Source of the DNA: Desertivirga xinjiangensis
GTDB lineage: Bacteria > Bacteroidota > Bacteroidia > Sphingobacteriales > Sphingobacteriaceae
DNA length: 64,000 nt
Reading direction: 5' to 3'
NCBI RefSeq assembly: GCF_024436435.1
Contig: NZ_JAFMZP010000007.1
Coordinates: forward strand, 62,001 to 126,000
Part shown: in pieces, positions 47,301 through 50,619 of the stretch
Layout of the letters: the number at the start of each line of letters is the position of its first letter
Numbering within the stretch: the stretch's first letter is position 1
Notes under the pieces: model-generated
What the model was told of the DNA's origin: nothing
Databases searched by the model: none
Seen by the model: only the letters and a program-made list of their open reading frames with translations
Position numbers and translations under genes: made by a program

Positions 47301-47875
47301 CATTTAATTATATTGGTACGGCAAAAGGCGAAACAGATTACAGATTATCTGAGGACTTGCATACTATGGTGATCCCTCAGGGCTCTCTTACAACAAGCCA
47401 GAAAATAACCGTAGCAGCAATCACTGACTATGTTGATGAAGGTGAAGAAGATATCAATATCTCGGTTAAGTCGGTATCCAGCCCATTGGTTAAACTAGGA
47501 AAAACTGCCAGGGTAGTTATCAGAGATGGCGTAGCAAACCTTACGGAGCCTGAAAACAATGACATCACTATTGATCCCCTTGTGTCACCTAATGGCGATG
47601 GACAAGGTAATGAGTTCTTCCACATCGGGAACATTAGCTCTTTCCCGGATAATGAAGTTACCATTTATAATCGCTGGGGTAATGAAGTGTTTAGAATGAA
47701 AGGTTATAACGACTCTGACAGAGTATTCAGGGGTTATTCAAACAACAAGGTTTTAACCAATAGCGGTACTTCGCTGGTGGATGGCGTTTATTACTACGTG
47801 ATCCATACCAATGTGGAAGCTAGAGGAATCAAAGTAAGAAAAGTCAATAAAGGATATCTGATATTGAAACGCTAG
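26324..47875 (+). CDS. Giant secreted Calx-beta repeat protein, T9SS type B substrate (about 7183 residues)
   Basis: The protein has a signal peptide ending SSSVLA, a unique N-terminal region to about residue 490, and a DUF11-like domain (ADLQVVSLAANKTNYCVGET, about 494-600). About 53 Calx-beta domains follow (from about 644), each of the pattern 'V-x-EG-x-x-G..DY..G-x-L-x-F/IPAG..DD..E..ET', rich in acidic Ca2+-binding residues. Two cadherin-like/VCBS-type domains lie at about 6770-6955 (DNFTYTVKD, GVDMFTYKVCD), then a last Calx-beta and a C-terminal CHU_C/T9SS type B sorting domain (VSPNGDGQGNEFFHI, YNRWGNEVF, VDGVYYYVI). I start at ATG 26324; a TTG 15 bases upstream is less likely. The whole 21.5-kb frame is open. 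Likely role: Ca2+-stabilised surface adhesin or gliding/biofilm fibre of roughly 0.75 MDa. The C-terminal domain type is diagnostic for export; adhesion is inferred. Confidence 0.93.
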   Translation: MYFTYKTLNNLISRLLPKYLLFFLFFLGYSSSVLAEGGKELHANGGTDVRLASSSFTGVFDTEGLIRVYVKSGETIYLGSSGVNNNASNHEIYLISPSGISYGNGDKGFIANKGQETNGPVGTTDSGFDPFTTPANETGIWSVFFTGSPRYFDVSVSAKNASDNPALADFIKGRAYMNVFGGDLGDYEDTFNGIFYVLTNDGYTYKVDANGLAGYQFVFFSNNKGYKTAGNDASYRSQNNTSTTNLHDPRKADVFNANGTAEDVTHKLFFNSPAADLPSKADIYTRAAGYADHNDNGAKSETWLKVTPTLPVINNFTFTGREGSADKAGTSPLGGYIGFESNQAGTYSITIELGAFDVTLTGEAVQGVNKVFWDGLNSAGVAVKGTLASSAITVGLKAGEVHFPYIDVENNPSGIKITRQGGGLATTTVYWNDSNINGGTSNLTGADSGNGAHRWGSTQYDDNAFGDNRGLDTWAYLLSNIITPSANIQLREADLQVVSLAANKTNYCVGETVTYTGTIKNNGPDAVTGAKIAFNYPAELTITGVGYVNSTGVSIVADPPTGSQITGIADITNQGTITATITGIINAKPAGTLDVSATILRPADVTDPDATNIDINPPTDPQVECDAGTAGCNNIRLSSINVIQRDINITGTASVNEGSTAAATTDMTFTVTLSAANAGCDVSVKYDIINGTTSDSDFAAGLVKSGTLVFTPGQISKTITVPVKHDKMVEANETFSIKLSNATSGGIIVNSTATGTITNDDATPGMTVTATDGKEGVNDGRFTFTFSGGASFDVDTDISFTLGGTGSTALANGTDYTSSVTSNTITIPAGQNSVTIDLAVANDLLAEGDEVVTLAVNPVSNTYGNISITNLIPVLKITDNDYATLTINNPTITEGDTGTQDLVFSVTLNNPTGTGFNISYATQDGTATAADDFISAGSASLTFGGAAGTQAITIPVKGDRKIEANETFSVLLSGLTNSFGGHLTFNITGTGTILDNDNTPANKKISITAADGKELGPVSGVFTFSFDNGASTDEDTKINFALDAAGTAIAGLDFFDSAVTSVTIPAGQNSTTLSFDVLGDNILEDAETIILNTGVVSNSKYNGITVENTKSLNIIDDDFANIIVSNVSKSEGDNGTTNLEFNVQLDRPTGSDFTIGYTLTDGTAKAGEDYQMPATNTLTFTGAAETQKIVVKVNGDMKIEGDETLTLTLGAPSKTFGGHITVNGSPATGTILDDDRNDPAKKVITVAAAPGYEGVANSKASFSFSLPAGVTVDSDTEIAYTLPPSGSATGNGVDYSGAVSGTITITRGDNSANLDLPVVDDLLLEGDETVDLTVTSLNNPAYTGFAIAPASQLQTSIVENDNTVLISSPSQVLEGDNGTKYIRFNVSVDLATSGPFNVTYATSNGTAVAGEDYEAKSGSLAFTGGLAGENHEIDVIINGDLKIEQDETFVISLTGLSNDFGGTLKLSAPVTMTIKDDDNTPENKLIRISKTNGSEDGTDGVFTVSFPAGVTADKATTVFYSLTGLAQGTGTDYTNTAPTPGQIVILPNENSRSFNLDINDDIIIEGTEEVLMTITSVQNPVYSAMAGDSPVSLDILDNDNTEVNNTITLSKVRDGAEGGTNPQFLVSFPAGLTASVPTEVTYSVVGTALNGVDYTTLTGKVTILANQNSALIDVSLINDQIIESIENVQLSLTGATNTISTLKVISTPVSVTITDDDNVAINKILTLSKIKDAAEPGTDAEFRVSFPGGITSSADTRVFYSVNGGTAQPGTDYQAPAGEIFIPAGQNSATFNVDVFDDKIIENVESVQLKLTSASSTILALTVGTAVESASIQDDDNIPGNNKITLSWVKDASEPAANGQLLVSYPAGITSSEDTKVDYNIGGSATNSVDFTSLTGSLILPANTNSLPLNITVADDKIIEPAEKVEITLTAADNLSFNTSVDGTPKAVNILDDDNNVANNRIILKWLADGTEPGTPAQFSVGFPVGYTSSKPTKVKYTVAGTATSGIDFTALSGEVTIPATTSTAPVIVNVLNDSLIEGTETITLTLTGAENTDIPTLTILPLTAVSANIEDEDDDVASNNILSLSGSDGSEPGNNGSFTLSYPAGYSSSSPTVVSYTIAGTALRDIDYTALSGTVTIPANTPSANIQVPVLDDKIIEQPETVEIRITSASNGVSSLTWSPATETIEIDDDDNNLANNTIVISKVADASEPATNAQFKVSFPDGYISSEATVVTYKAAGTAQHGTDYSIPGINNATLTGTVTIPANTGSALIDAEVIDDKVIEPTEKIELSLTGASNPIATMAIIPNGSPAIADISDDDNAEENKYIALTLVRDGAEGSLNPQFQVSFPGGFSSSEPTTVNYQLVPGSASATPGMDYTQPSGSVVIAPYANSALIDISLINDMILEPRETVELALLNANNSIAPGLVTQTDAVIAGINDDDNIADNNKISLSPVSSGSEPGTPAQLKVSFPAGYMASVPTTVNYAVSGGTAINGTDYTVTGQVVIPANSGSANFPVTVIDDQIVENTETVQLKLSNAENSIFPTIGVSAAAESVDINDNDNTPANRQITISKADGSEDGDIASFKFSLSPGVTFNEDIVIPFGLAGAAVNGADFNASVSTSIKILAGESSASLSLDVIDDNSIEDTETIILAPGVINSTYGTFTVDPASVLVANILDNDKAILTLSAPVTIAEGDNGTTSVTYTLTLNNATQGGFDVNYKTLDGSAVAGEDYIAASSSIHFAGNANESHQFTILINGDKLIEGDENFTLELDSPNPDFNDRLIVSNPASLITIKNDDQANIRIFPAKGSEENSVAGSFRFEFENGVSSDKPTTIHFGLRGSASGADYTGGVASVTIPAGEKSYTLELPVIDDNIAEGTETVILTTGAINSPYGVTMVNSPQSLEITDNDEATLSISDATVTEGQSGTTTISFNVTLDRATGKPFTVNYSTADDSARVADNDFIALSDTLNFSGTQPETKTIKITVRGDRKVEGDESFNLSLNGHTFNNTLSIPVGGASATGVIQNDDSAVIRITSVDGSETGPSAASFLFSFPQGVTVNEDTKIEYSLSGVAQNGQDYTGSLTGTIIIPANTDSVRLTLPVVADQVAEDTESLIITTGAVTSNYGVSVDNPTVSLNIYDKDQAMLTLSGPESVTESNGLQEVQFIVTLDKATAGSFKVNYRTVDGTAKTGDNDYVSNAGQLEFAGTAGERDTITVRINGDYKIEKDENFKLELTGLTQNFNNRLVISVPSLIVKIQNDDQANITILPEQDGAEEGSSPGRFRFKFDGDVVSDTVTTVHFGLTGQAIAGTDYTGNPGTIAIPAGQNSYPLELPVTDDDIAEGTETVILTTGAVDSPYGITVSNSPQSLNITDNDKATLRISDASVTEGDSGTSTISFDVSLDKAIGAPLTVNYSITDILTTAGEDYIAPTGTLVFDGLNPQTKTIDITVKGDYKVERDETFTVNLTGHNYNNTLSIPAGGDSATGTILNDDSALIEITKTDAKEAGEEAGSFIFSYTGNAFADKDVIINYDLTGTAKSGDDYTGSISGSITIPAGEKSRTLNIPVNDDAQVEDTETVILTSMGVTPVYGITIANSPVSLDIIDNDKATLSFSGPASLTEGDDSSKVVSFTVTLDKAVAGGFNLDFTTDDGSAKVGDNDYVSNTGQLHFTGDAGESKTIEVLINGDRKIEKDENFIVKLGSIPAALTGRLSIQGAGSLSALISNDDKGTIEIIPADGSEDGPLAGSYTFRFPNGISSDANTVIDFKLEGSAKNSDYTGGGITSVTIPAGDNSFKLELPVIDDNLAEGTEDVILTATGVGSPYAVAVNNSPKTLNITDNDKASLRISNATVTEGPNGNTTMTFNVTLDTATGDRFTVNYATADDSAIAGDNDYTAKTGLLEFDGSATTKTITIDIIGDHKVEEDESFTISLSNLSRNFGNNLSIPAGGASARGTILNDDFAELEITAADGQEAGARAGSFIIGFRGDVFVDKDVVVSYSLSGTAISGKDYTVSTTGTVTLFAGEKSRTLNIPVLDDQEVEDTETVILTTNGVSSGGYGIAVNNSPQSLNIIDNDKATLSLAGPATVTEGKDGESQTLNFVVTLDKAVAGGFDLDFTTQDGSAHSLDNDYVSNSGQLHFAGQAGETDTIKVVVIGDGRIEDPENFLVKLGSVPAALAGRLSIQGQSSLSVTISNDDFGIIKITPGSGSEDGPEAGSFRFDFENGVSSDKETIVRFKLDGSATSADYTGAGITSVTIPPGAKTHLLELPVIDDDIAEDTEDVRLTVTAVDSHYINHISVANSPQSFSITDNDKATLRIADATVTEGQSGITTISFNVTLDKATGKPFTVNYATADSSAMAGDDDYIAATGTLSFDGTKPETKAIEIIVKGDRKIEADEYFTIDLTGHNYNNTLSIPLDGASARGTIVNDDSAVIHITTRDGSETGPSDAVFTFRLPKGMSVNEPTSIKYSLSGVAQSGLDYTGSQSGTIILPANTDSVELRLPVIADQVAEYTESVIITADVVSSKTGLKIDNPTTGLNIYDKDQAMLSLSGPASVMEGTGGIREVNFIVTLDRATAGPFKVNYETFDGSASSANSADNDYVSNIGELYFAGKAGEKDTITVKINTDYKIESPETFGIRLTGLTENFDDRLMIAAPASHVVEILNDDLGVISITPGNGSENGPSPASFRFDFLNDVYSEASTVINFRLDGSAKGQDYTGAGITSVTIPAGMKTYILELPVIDDNIAEGTETIVLTAGTVGSPFSPHALTVDNSPHSLDITDNDKATLRIADAKVTEGEGTTTISFDVTLDKATGNPIVVNYSVTDVSTTASEDYIVPGGSLQFDGQNPETKQISITVKGDHMMEGDETFTVSLTGHNYNNTLSIPVGGASATGTILDDDLAEITITPADAKEGELAGSFVIGFRGDVVVKEDVVVNYSLGGTAVSGKDYTGTTSGSVIIRAGEKSEVVNLPVVDDQEVEDTETIILTSTGVTSNSRYNIPVTNSPASLNIIDNDKATLSLAGPATVTEGKDGSSQTLNFVVTLDKAVSGGFNIDYSTEDGSAQSGDNDYISNSGKLHFAGDAGETDTIKVTITGDGKIELDENFLVKLGSLPAVLGNRLVFQGPDELSILITNDDQGAIEIIPGNGSEDGPLAGSFTFKFPDGVKSDKETTISFNLGGTARNEDYTGAGITSIKIPAGDNQSVLTLPVLDDNIAEGTENVILTATGVSSPYTIAVDKSPKILNITDNDEATIRISNASVSEGHSGNTTISFNVSLDKATGTPFTVNYSTADGSAKVADNDYTALSDTLYFDGKQPLTQTINISVRGDRKVEENETFTVSLTGHSFNNTLSIPVGGASASGTILNDDLAEIRISSLDGSETGPSAASFLFRFPQGVTVSKETNITYTLSGAARGGLDYIGAQTGTVIIPANTDSVRLILPVIADQVAEYTESVVITASLPPGTNDVSIVNPTASLNIYDQDQAMLSLSGPASIIEGDDGIEKVQFIVTLDKATSGGFKVNYRTVDRSAKTADNDYVANIGQLEFAGTAGETDTITVVINGDRKIEDTEEFGLELTSLTEDFDDRLVIRGGALLVEIRNDDLGMVRITPASGSENGPASASFLFEFENGVSSDEDTKVEFQLSGTARDADYTRPVLSSVLIPAGATSYPVNLPVIDDNVAEGTETVILTTGTVESRHGVTVTNSPQSLEITDNDQATLSISDAAVTEGHSGTTTISFNVTLDKATGDGFTVSYSMADSTATIADNDYEIQTAPLYFDGTKPETKTISITVKGDHKIEKDERFTVSLDGHTYNNTLSIPVGSATAKGAILNDDLADIVITAADGKEDGAVAGSFVFSFSGDAFADKDVVVDYSLTGTAVSGKDYTGSTTGSVTILAGNKSVTLNVPVIDDQEVEDTETVILKSTGISTEYGIVVKDSSAILNIIDNDNAMLSFAGPATITEGADGNSQTLNFIVTLDKAVPGGFSIDYNTDDGSATSADNDYVSNSGQLHFAGQAGETDTIKVLVNGDRKIEKNENFLVKLGGVPAALADRLSIQGSGSLSVVITNDDQGDIEITPANGSENGPAAASFTFKFPDGVSSDEETVIDFKLEGSAQGTDYTGGGITSIAIPAGENSRELKLPVIDDAIAEGTETVILTATSIRSPYAITVNNAPKSLNIEDNDQATLSISDTTVTEGNSGNTEIRFNLTLDKATGKQFSVDYSSTDGTATVADNDYEAITGNISFDGLKAETKTILVKVKGDQKIETDEKFVLTIKNLVKPAETPLSIGQFQATGTILDDDNMLANNTITLSKLSDGAEPGTNATFRVSFPAGVTSIRPTTVEYGIGGTASNNADYIELSGLASIPAGENYADIIVEVTDDQLLEPVETIALTLTKASNNGFSVFALNPAMPVTATISDDDNAILRISRPSIKEGDNGTVTADFNVILSSATNAKFSVDYATKDGTATVADKDYEARNGFIEFTGTQVGETHTISVTVNGDKKIERDETFTLELSNLTESFGGRLVLSGSPSTATILDDDNIPANKKITVTRDDAAEGEYDGKFTFSFPAGVSSDVQTTIPFKLNGTAKGAGLDYQAMPSATVITIPAGETSASITIPVMDDAVIEETETVILVPETITNNRYNGITVNTPVPVLRIFDNDKGELKVSNPVIVEGNSGGTRVIFEVTSTLETRAAFTVDYTTSDGTATLSDKDYNFKKGTLAFNGETAGETKTIEVFINGDINIEGDETFNLELSNVSNTYGNTLAVNVYPGVCTILNDDNPPIAAEDIISTDEDVPVTHNIVNNDSDTDGTIDPGSLEVVTGAQYGTVIKHPDGTVTYTPKKDFNGVDNFTYTVKDNTGLVSDFTSVIIVVNAVNDAPVANDDELETEQDLAFSGNVGLNDADVDADHLSFTKLSEPANGSLVFASTGEFTYTPVRGFTGVDMFTYKVCDPYGECDEATVMIAVDATTIVHLTPELSTIAEGKKTTITAMLERPFKDDVVITFNYIGTAKGETDYRLSEDLHTMVIPQGSLTTSQKITVAAITDYVDEGEEDINISVKSVSSPLVKLGKTARVVIRDGVANLTEPENNDITIDPLVSPNGDGQGNEFFHIGNISSFPDNEVTIYNRWGNEVFRMKGYNDSDRVFRGYSNNKVLTNSGTSLVDGVYYYVIHTNVEARGIKVRKVNKGYLILKR
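35050..44845 (+). repeat. About 1.4-kb higher-order repeat inside the giant gene (seven four-domain blocks)
   Basis: Domains of type A (ATLRIS-DA-VTEG) start near 35050, 36447, 37836, 39248, 40668, 42055, 43446 and 44845, spaced 1387-1420 bp. Between them come either B-C-D domains (RITS-DGSETGPS, LSGP, the DGSE-NGPS type) or E-F-G domains (ITAADGKE, LAGPATVTEG, IIPADGSEDGP). The block order is ABCD, AEFG, AEFG, ABCD, AEFG, ABCD, AEFG. Such order shows growth by duplication of whole four-domain blocks. Confidence 0.75.
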
Positions 47876-47881
47876 TTTCCT

Positions 47882-47926
47882 AAATATAAGAAGGGCCCCG
47901 GATTTTCCGGGGCCCTTCTTATATTT
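47882..47926. terminator. Bidirectional terminator, perfect 21-bp arms
   Basis: Two perfect 21-bp arms (centre AAGGGCCCCGGA / TCCGGGGCCCTT) with a TTT loop end in AT-rich flanks. It lies between the convergent giant gene and the sugar transferase and can stop both. Confidence 0.9.
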
Positions 47927-47941
47927 ACTCTAAACTCTATC

Positions 47942-49030
47942 TTAAACTTTTTCTTTCTGCAATAATGCAGGGAAAGTACCGGCAATAATTTTTAGATCAA
48001 GCCAGAAAGAATAGTTGTTGGCATAATAGTTATCCAGTTTCTTCCGTTCTCTTTCAGACATATCTTCTTTTCCCCTCTTGCTTATCTGCCATAATCCTGT
48101 AAGTCCTGCAGGGCCCAGGAAACGGGTGGTCCATTCGTTAGAGGTAAGCATTTCTGCTTCATAAAGCGGTAGAGGCCGGTTGCCAACCAAAGACATATCG
48201 CCCTTAAGGACATTGAACAGCTGAGGCAATTCGTCGATGCTGGTCTTACGGATGAAGTTGCCAATCTTTGTAATACGCGGATCGTTTTTGATCTTTACAA
48301 AAGCAGGCTTCGCACTTTCAGTGTCCGTATATTGATTCAAGGACGACATTAAAGCAATTTCGGCATCGGCACCTGTGCGCATTGAACGAAACTTGTAAAA
48401 GTCGAAGATCTTATACCCGGTTCCAACTCGTTTGCTTTTGTAGATCACAGCGCCTTTCGACTCAAGCCGTATTGCCGCTGCCACAACCAGAAAAAGAGGT
48501 GACAAACAAAGCAAGGCTGTGCCTGAAACAGCTATGTCGAAGATCCTCTTATAAGCTGGCATGTTATATCTTACATCCACTTTTTGTGATAGTTCAGCCA
48601 GTTTGGGTTTAATAAGTTTGAACTTAACCAGGAAAGAAAGGCGCTCGCACAGATCATCCAGAGGCACCGGATAAGTATAAAAATCATGAACCTTCAACGA
48701 CATAGCCTTGGCTTTCCATGTTTTATTAGTAAAACTGGAAATTACCACAATAATAACGCCTTGTATAAGAGGATTTTTCTTTATACCGGCTATTACACTA
48801 ACCCACTTTTCTTTCTGATCAGCTTCAATCAGCAAAATCTCAGGCAATGTTAGTAAGGACTGATCATTTAAATACTGTTCCAGGTTTTCAAGCGACACGT
48901 CATGTGGATCGACTTCAAAGAGAGACGATAACTCAGGCAGTACAAAATCCTTCAATTCTGCTCCAGCATATGTTACCTTAGCACGAACCCCAGTCTGTTG
49001 GGTAAATTTAATTGGAGAGCTCAAAATCAT
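47942..49030 (-). CDS. Undecaprenyl-phosphate sugar transferase with receiver-like N-terminus
   Basis: Residues about 165-362 form a bacterial sugar transferase (WcaJ/PglC-type catalytic core). The sequence has KRIFDIAVSGTALLCLSPLF with one membrane helix, GAVIYKSKRVGTGYKIFDFY followed by KFRSM, NDPRITKIGNFIRKTSIDEL, PQLFNVLKGDMSLVGNRPLP, and GPAGLTGLWQISKRGK. These enzymes transfer a sugar phosphate to undecaprenyl phosphate at the inner membrane to start polysaccharide synthesis. Residues about 1-145 look like a degenerate response-regulator receiver (PEILLIEADQ, GVIIVVISSF, HDFYTYPVPLDDL) without a normal phospho-acceptor loop. The gene overlaps the preceding response regulator by 23 bp, so the two are made together. 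Confidence 0.88.
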   Translation of the reverse strand: MILSSPIKFTQQTGVRAKVTYAGAELKDFVLPELSSLFEVDPHDVSLENLEQYLNDQSLLTLPEILLIEADQKEKWVSVIAGIKKNPLIQGVIIVVISSFTNKTWKAKAMSLKVHDFYTYPVPLDDLCERLSFLVKFKLIKPKLAELSQKVDVRYNMPAYKRIFDIAVSGTALLCLSPLFLVVAAAIRLESKGAVIYKSKRVGTGYKIFDFYKFRSMRTGADAEIALMSSLNQYTDTESAKPAFVKIKNDPRITKIGNFIRKTSIDELPQLFNVLKGDMSLVGNRPLPLYEAEMLTSNEWTTRFLGPAGLTGLWQISKRGKEDMSERERKKLDNYYANNYSFWLDLKIIAGTFPALLQKEKV

Positions 49031-49406
49031 TCTTACGGGTTAAAAGATCAGTTATTACTGCTTTCAATTTGGTGGGATTAAAAGGTTTTTGCATAAAACT
49101 TTCCACCTTGAAATTCATTTTGCTTACTCTGTCCTCAAGGTCATCAGCCCCGGATAAAAGTATAACCGGCGTATCCCGGTAGTATCCGCTTATCTTTAGA
49201 TTTCTAATAAATGAACTACCATCAAAATAGGGCATATGAAGATCTGAAATAATTAATTCAGGATCATTGCCTTGTTCAAGCCAGCTCAGCGCTTCAACTC
49301 CACTATTCTTAATTATCAAATCGTATTCTTTAGACAATACAAAATTGAGAAGTTTCAGAATACTTAGTTCATCATCAACAATAAGTAATTGTTTTTTCAT
49401 ATGCAT
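49008..49406 (-). CDS. Single-domain response regulator
   Basis: This 132-residue CheY-like receiver has the acidic pair in LLIVDDE (Asp11, Asp12), the phosphorylation site IISDLHMP (Asp55), the Ser of ILLSG, and the Lys of FMQKPF. No output domain is present. It lies directly before and overlaps the sugar-transferase gene, so it probably controls polysaccharide synthesis by protein contact, possibly with the receiver-like part of that enzyme. No kinase is nearby. A second start six bases inside (MKKQLLIVDD) is equally possible. Confidence 0.88.
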   Translation of the reverse strand: MHMKKQLLIVDDELSILKLLNFVLSKEYDLIIKNSGVEALSWLEQGNDPELIISDLHMPYFDGSSFIRNLKISGYYRDTPVILLSGADDLEDRVSKMNFKVESFMQKPFNPTKLKAVITDLLTRKNDFELSN

Positions 49407-49850
49407 TCAGCTCAAACGTTTTTCGGATGTCTCCTGTCTTACGATAAGAGATTTCTAAAGTTACATCATTGATAAACTATGACTAAAATAGGGCCATAAA
49501 GCAATGAAGTTTCAATATTTTGATTTCAATTCAATGCAAATTACAACAAATCGCAAACTTTGTTATAAAATTATCAATAAATATCGCCCTGGGTTTTAAT
49601 GATTGTATTTTGTGAGGCTTTAATTGCTCCTTCTGTAGAATCATTTCCCTGGAATTCCCAATGTGGGATTCCGTCTCCGGATCTCTTCAAAAAATCACCA
49701 GCTCAGCTACTTATCGTGATAAAAGTTAGTGGATCTATAAGTTCTTTTTTGATGCGGGTTTCATTTAAAGAATATAATTTAATGAAATAGCATTGCAGTG
49801 CAACATTTTCGGGAAATCATTGTTGTCAAAGAAATCAAAAAATAAAATTT
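49407..49850. other. Intergenic region between divergent genes
   Basis: It is AT-rich and contains the promoters of the response regulator and of the barrel protein. A short imperfect palindrome GGAATTCCCAATGTGGGATT (about 49652-49671) is visible. The small open frame at 49599-49790 has no credible protein character. Nothing else seen. Confidence 0.4.
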
Positions 49851-50378
49851 ATGAAATTTGTGTATAAAATTACAACTAAGTATGTGGCCTCTGTAGTAGC
49901 TGCGGTAGCCCTGTTTTTTGCGACAAACGCCAGTGCTCAGACTGAGCCGGCAGGAGATTCGCAGGATACACGCTTAGGGGTTGGATTGAGCCTCGGTATA
50001 CCCACTCATGATGCGTTTAATTTTGCGATTGGCGGGGATTTGCGTCTCCAGAAAGATTTCTCCAGCAATATCTCAGGGATAGCATCTTTAGGATATACTA
50101 ATTTCTCTGCAAAGGGCGAAGATGCTGGTAGTATCGGCTTTATTCCTTTAAAGGCCGGAATTAAGGTGTTTCCAATGGAACGCGTCTATATCTCCGGTGA
50201 AATTGGTGCCGGATTTGGAACTGACGACGGACAAAAAACCTCATTTGTTTGGTCTCCGGGGATCGGTATTGGTTTTAATAATGGCCTTGATCTTGGCTTA
50301 CGGTATGAAAGTTTTTCGAAATATGACCTGGGACAGGTAGCTTTGAGAATAGCCTATGGCTTTAATCTAAGTAAATAG
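49851..50378 (+). CDS. Outer-membrane beta-barrel protein (OmpX/OmpW-like size)
   Basis: A 175-residue protein has a signal peptide (basic start, VASVVAAVALFFATNASAQ). The mature part consists of alternating amphipathic strands (LGVGLSLGIP, FAIGGDLRLQKDF, ISGIASLGYTNFSAKG, AGIKVFPMERVYISGEIGAG, IGIGFNNGLDLGLRYESF) and ends with an aromatic-rich last strand (VALRIAYGFNL). That is an eight-strand barrel of the 'outer membrane beta-barrel' type common in Bacteroidota. Its function is unknown; such proteins often serve in envelope structure. It stands alone with its own terminator. Confidence 0.82.
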   Translation: MKFVYKITTKYVASVVAAVALFFATNASAQTEPAGDSQDTRLGVGLSLGIPTHDAFNFAIGGDLRLQKDFSSNISGIASLGYTNFSAKGEDAGSIGFIPLKAGIKVFPMERVYISGEIGAGFGTDDGQKTSFVWSPGIGIGFNNGLDLGLRYESFSKYDLGQVALRIAYGFNLSK

Positions 50379-50400
50379 AACTTTTAATCAAAAAAAATGA

Positions 50401-50430
50401 AAGCCCGGCATCATTCCGGGCTTTTGTGTT
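50401..50430 (+). terminator. Terminator of the beta-barrel gene
   Basis: AAGCCCGG and CCGGGCTT pair perfectly with a 7-nt loop, followed by T-rich sequence. Confidence 0.85.
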
Positions 50431-50592
50431 TTTTTTAACTTAAAGTGTATTTCGAACACTAACTTTATATGTATAATCATATTTTAGAGACCTCATTCCA
50501 ATTAGAATGTAAAATTTTGTGATTAAAAAATAACGTAGATCATAAAAAGCCTAAGGATTTTAAAATAAAGTTTCAAAAAAGGCATATTTGAT

Positions 50593-50600
50593 TATTTTTG
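50593..50600 (+). promoter_or_regulatory. Candidate -7 promoter box of gltA
   Basis: TATTTTTG fits TAnnTTTG and lies 19 bases before the ATG. This would give a 5' leader of about 12 nt. The -33 element is weak. Confidence 0.5.
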
Positions 50601-50619
50601 CGTTGCAACATCCAAATAT

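Noticed and set aside
26915-47664. Many minus-strand and alternative-frame open stretches of 60-170 codons inside the giant gene
   Set aside because: They are shadows of a repetitive, strongly coding plus-strand frame; they repeat with the domain period and lack protein-like composition.
49599-49790. 63-codon plus-strand open frame before the beta-barrel gene
   Set aside because: No protein-like pattern, and it covers the likely promoter region.
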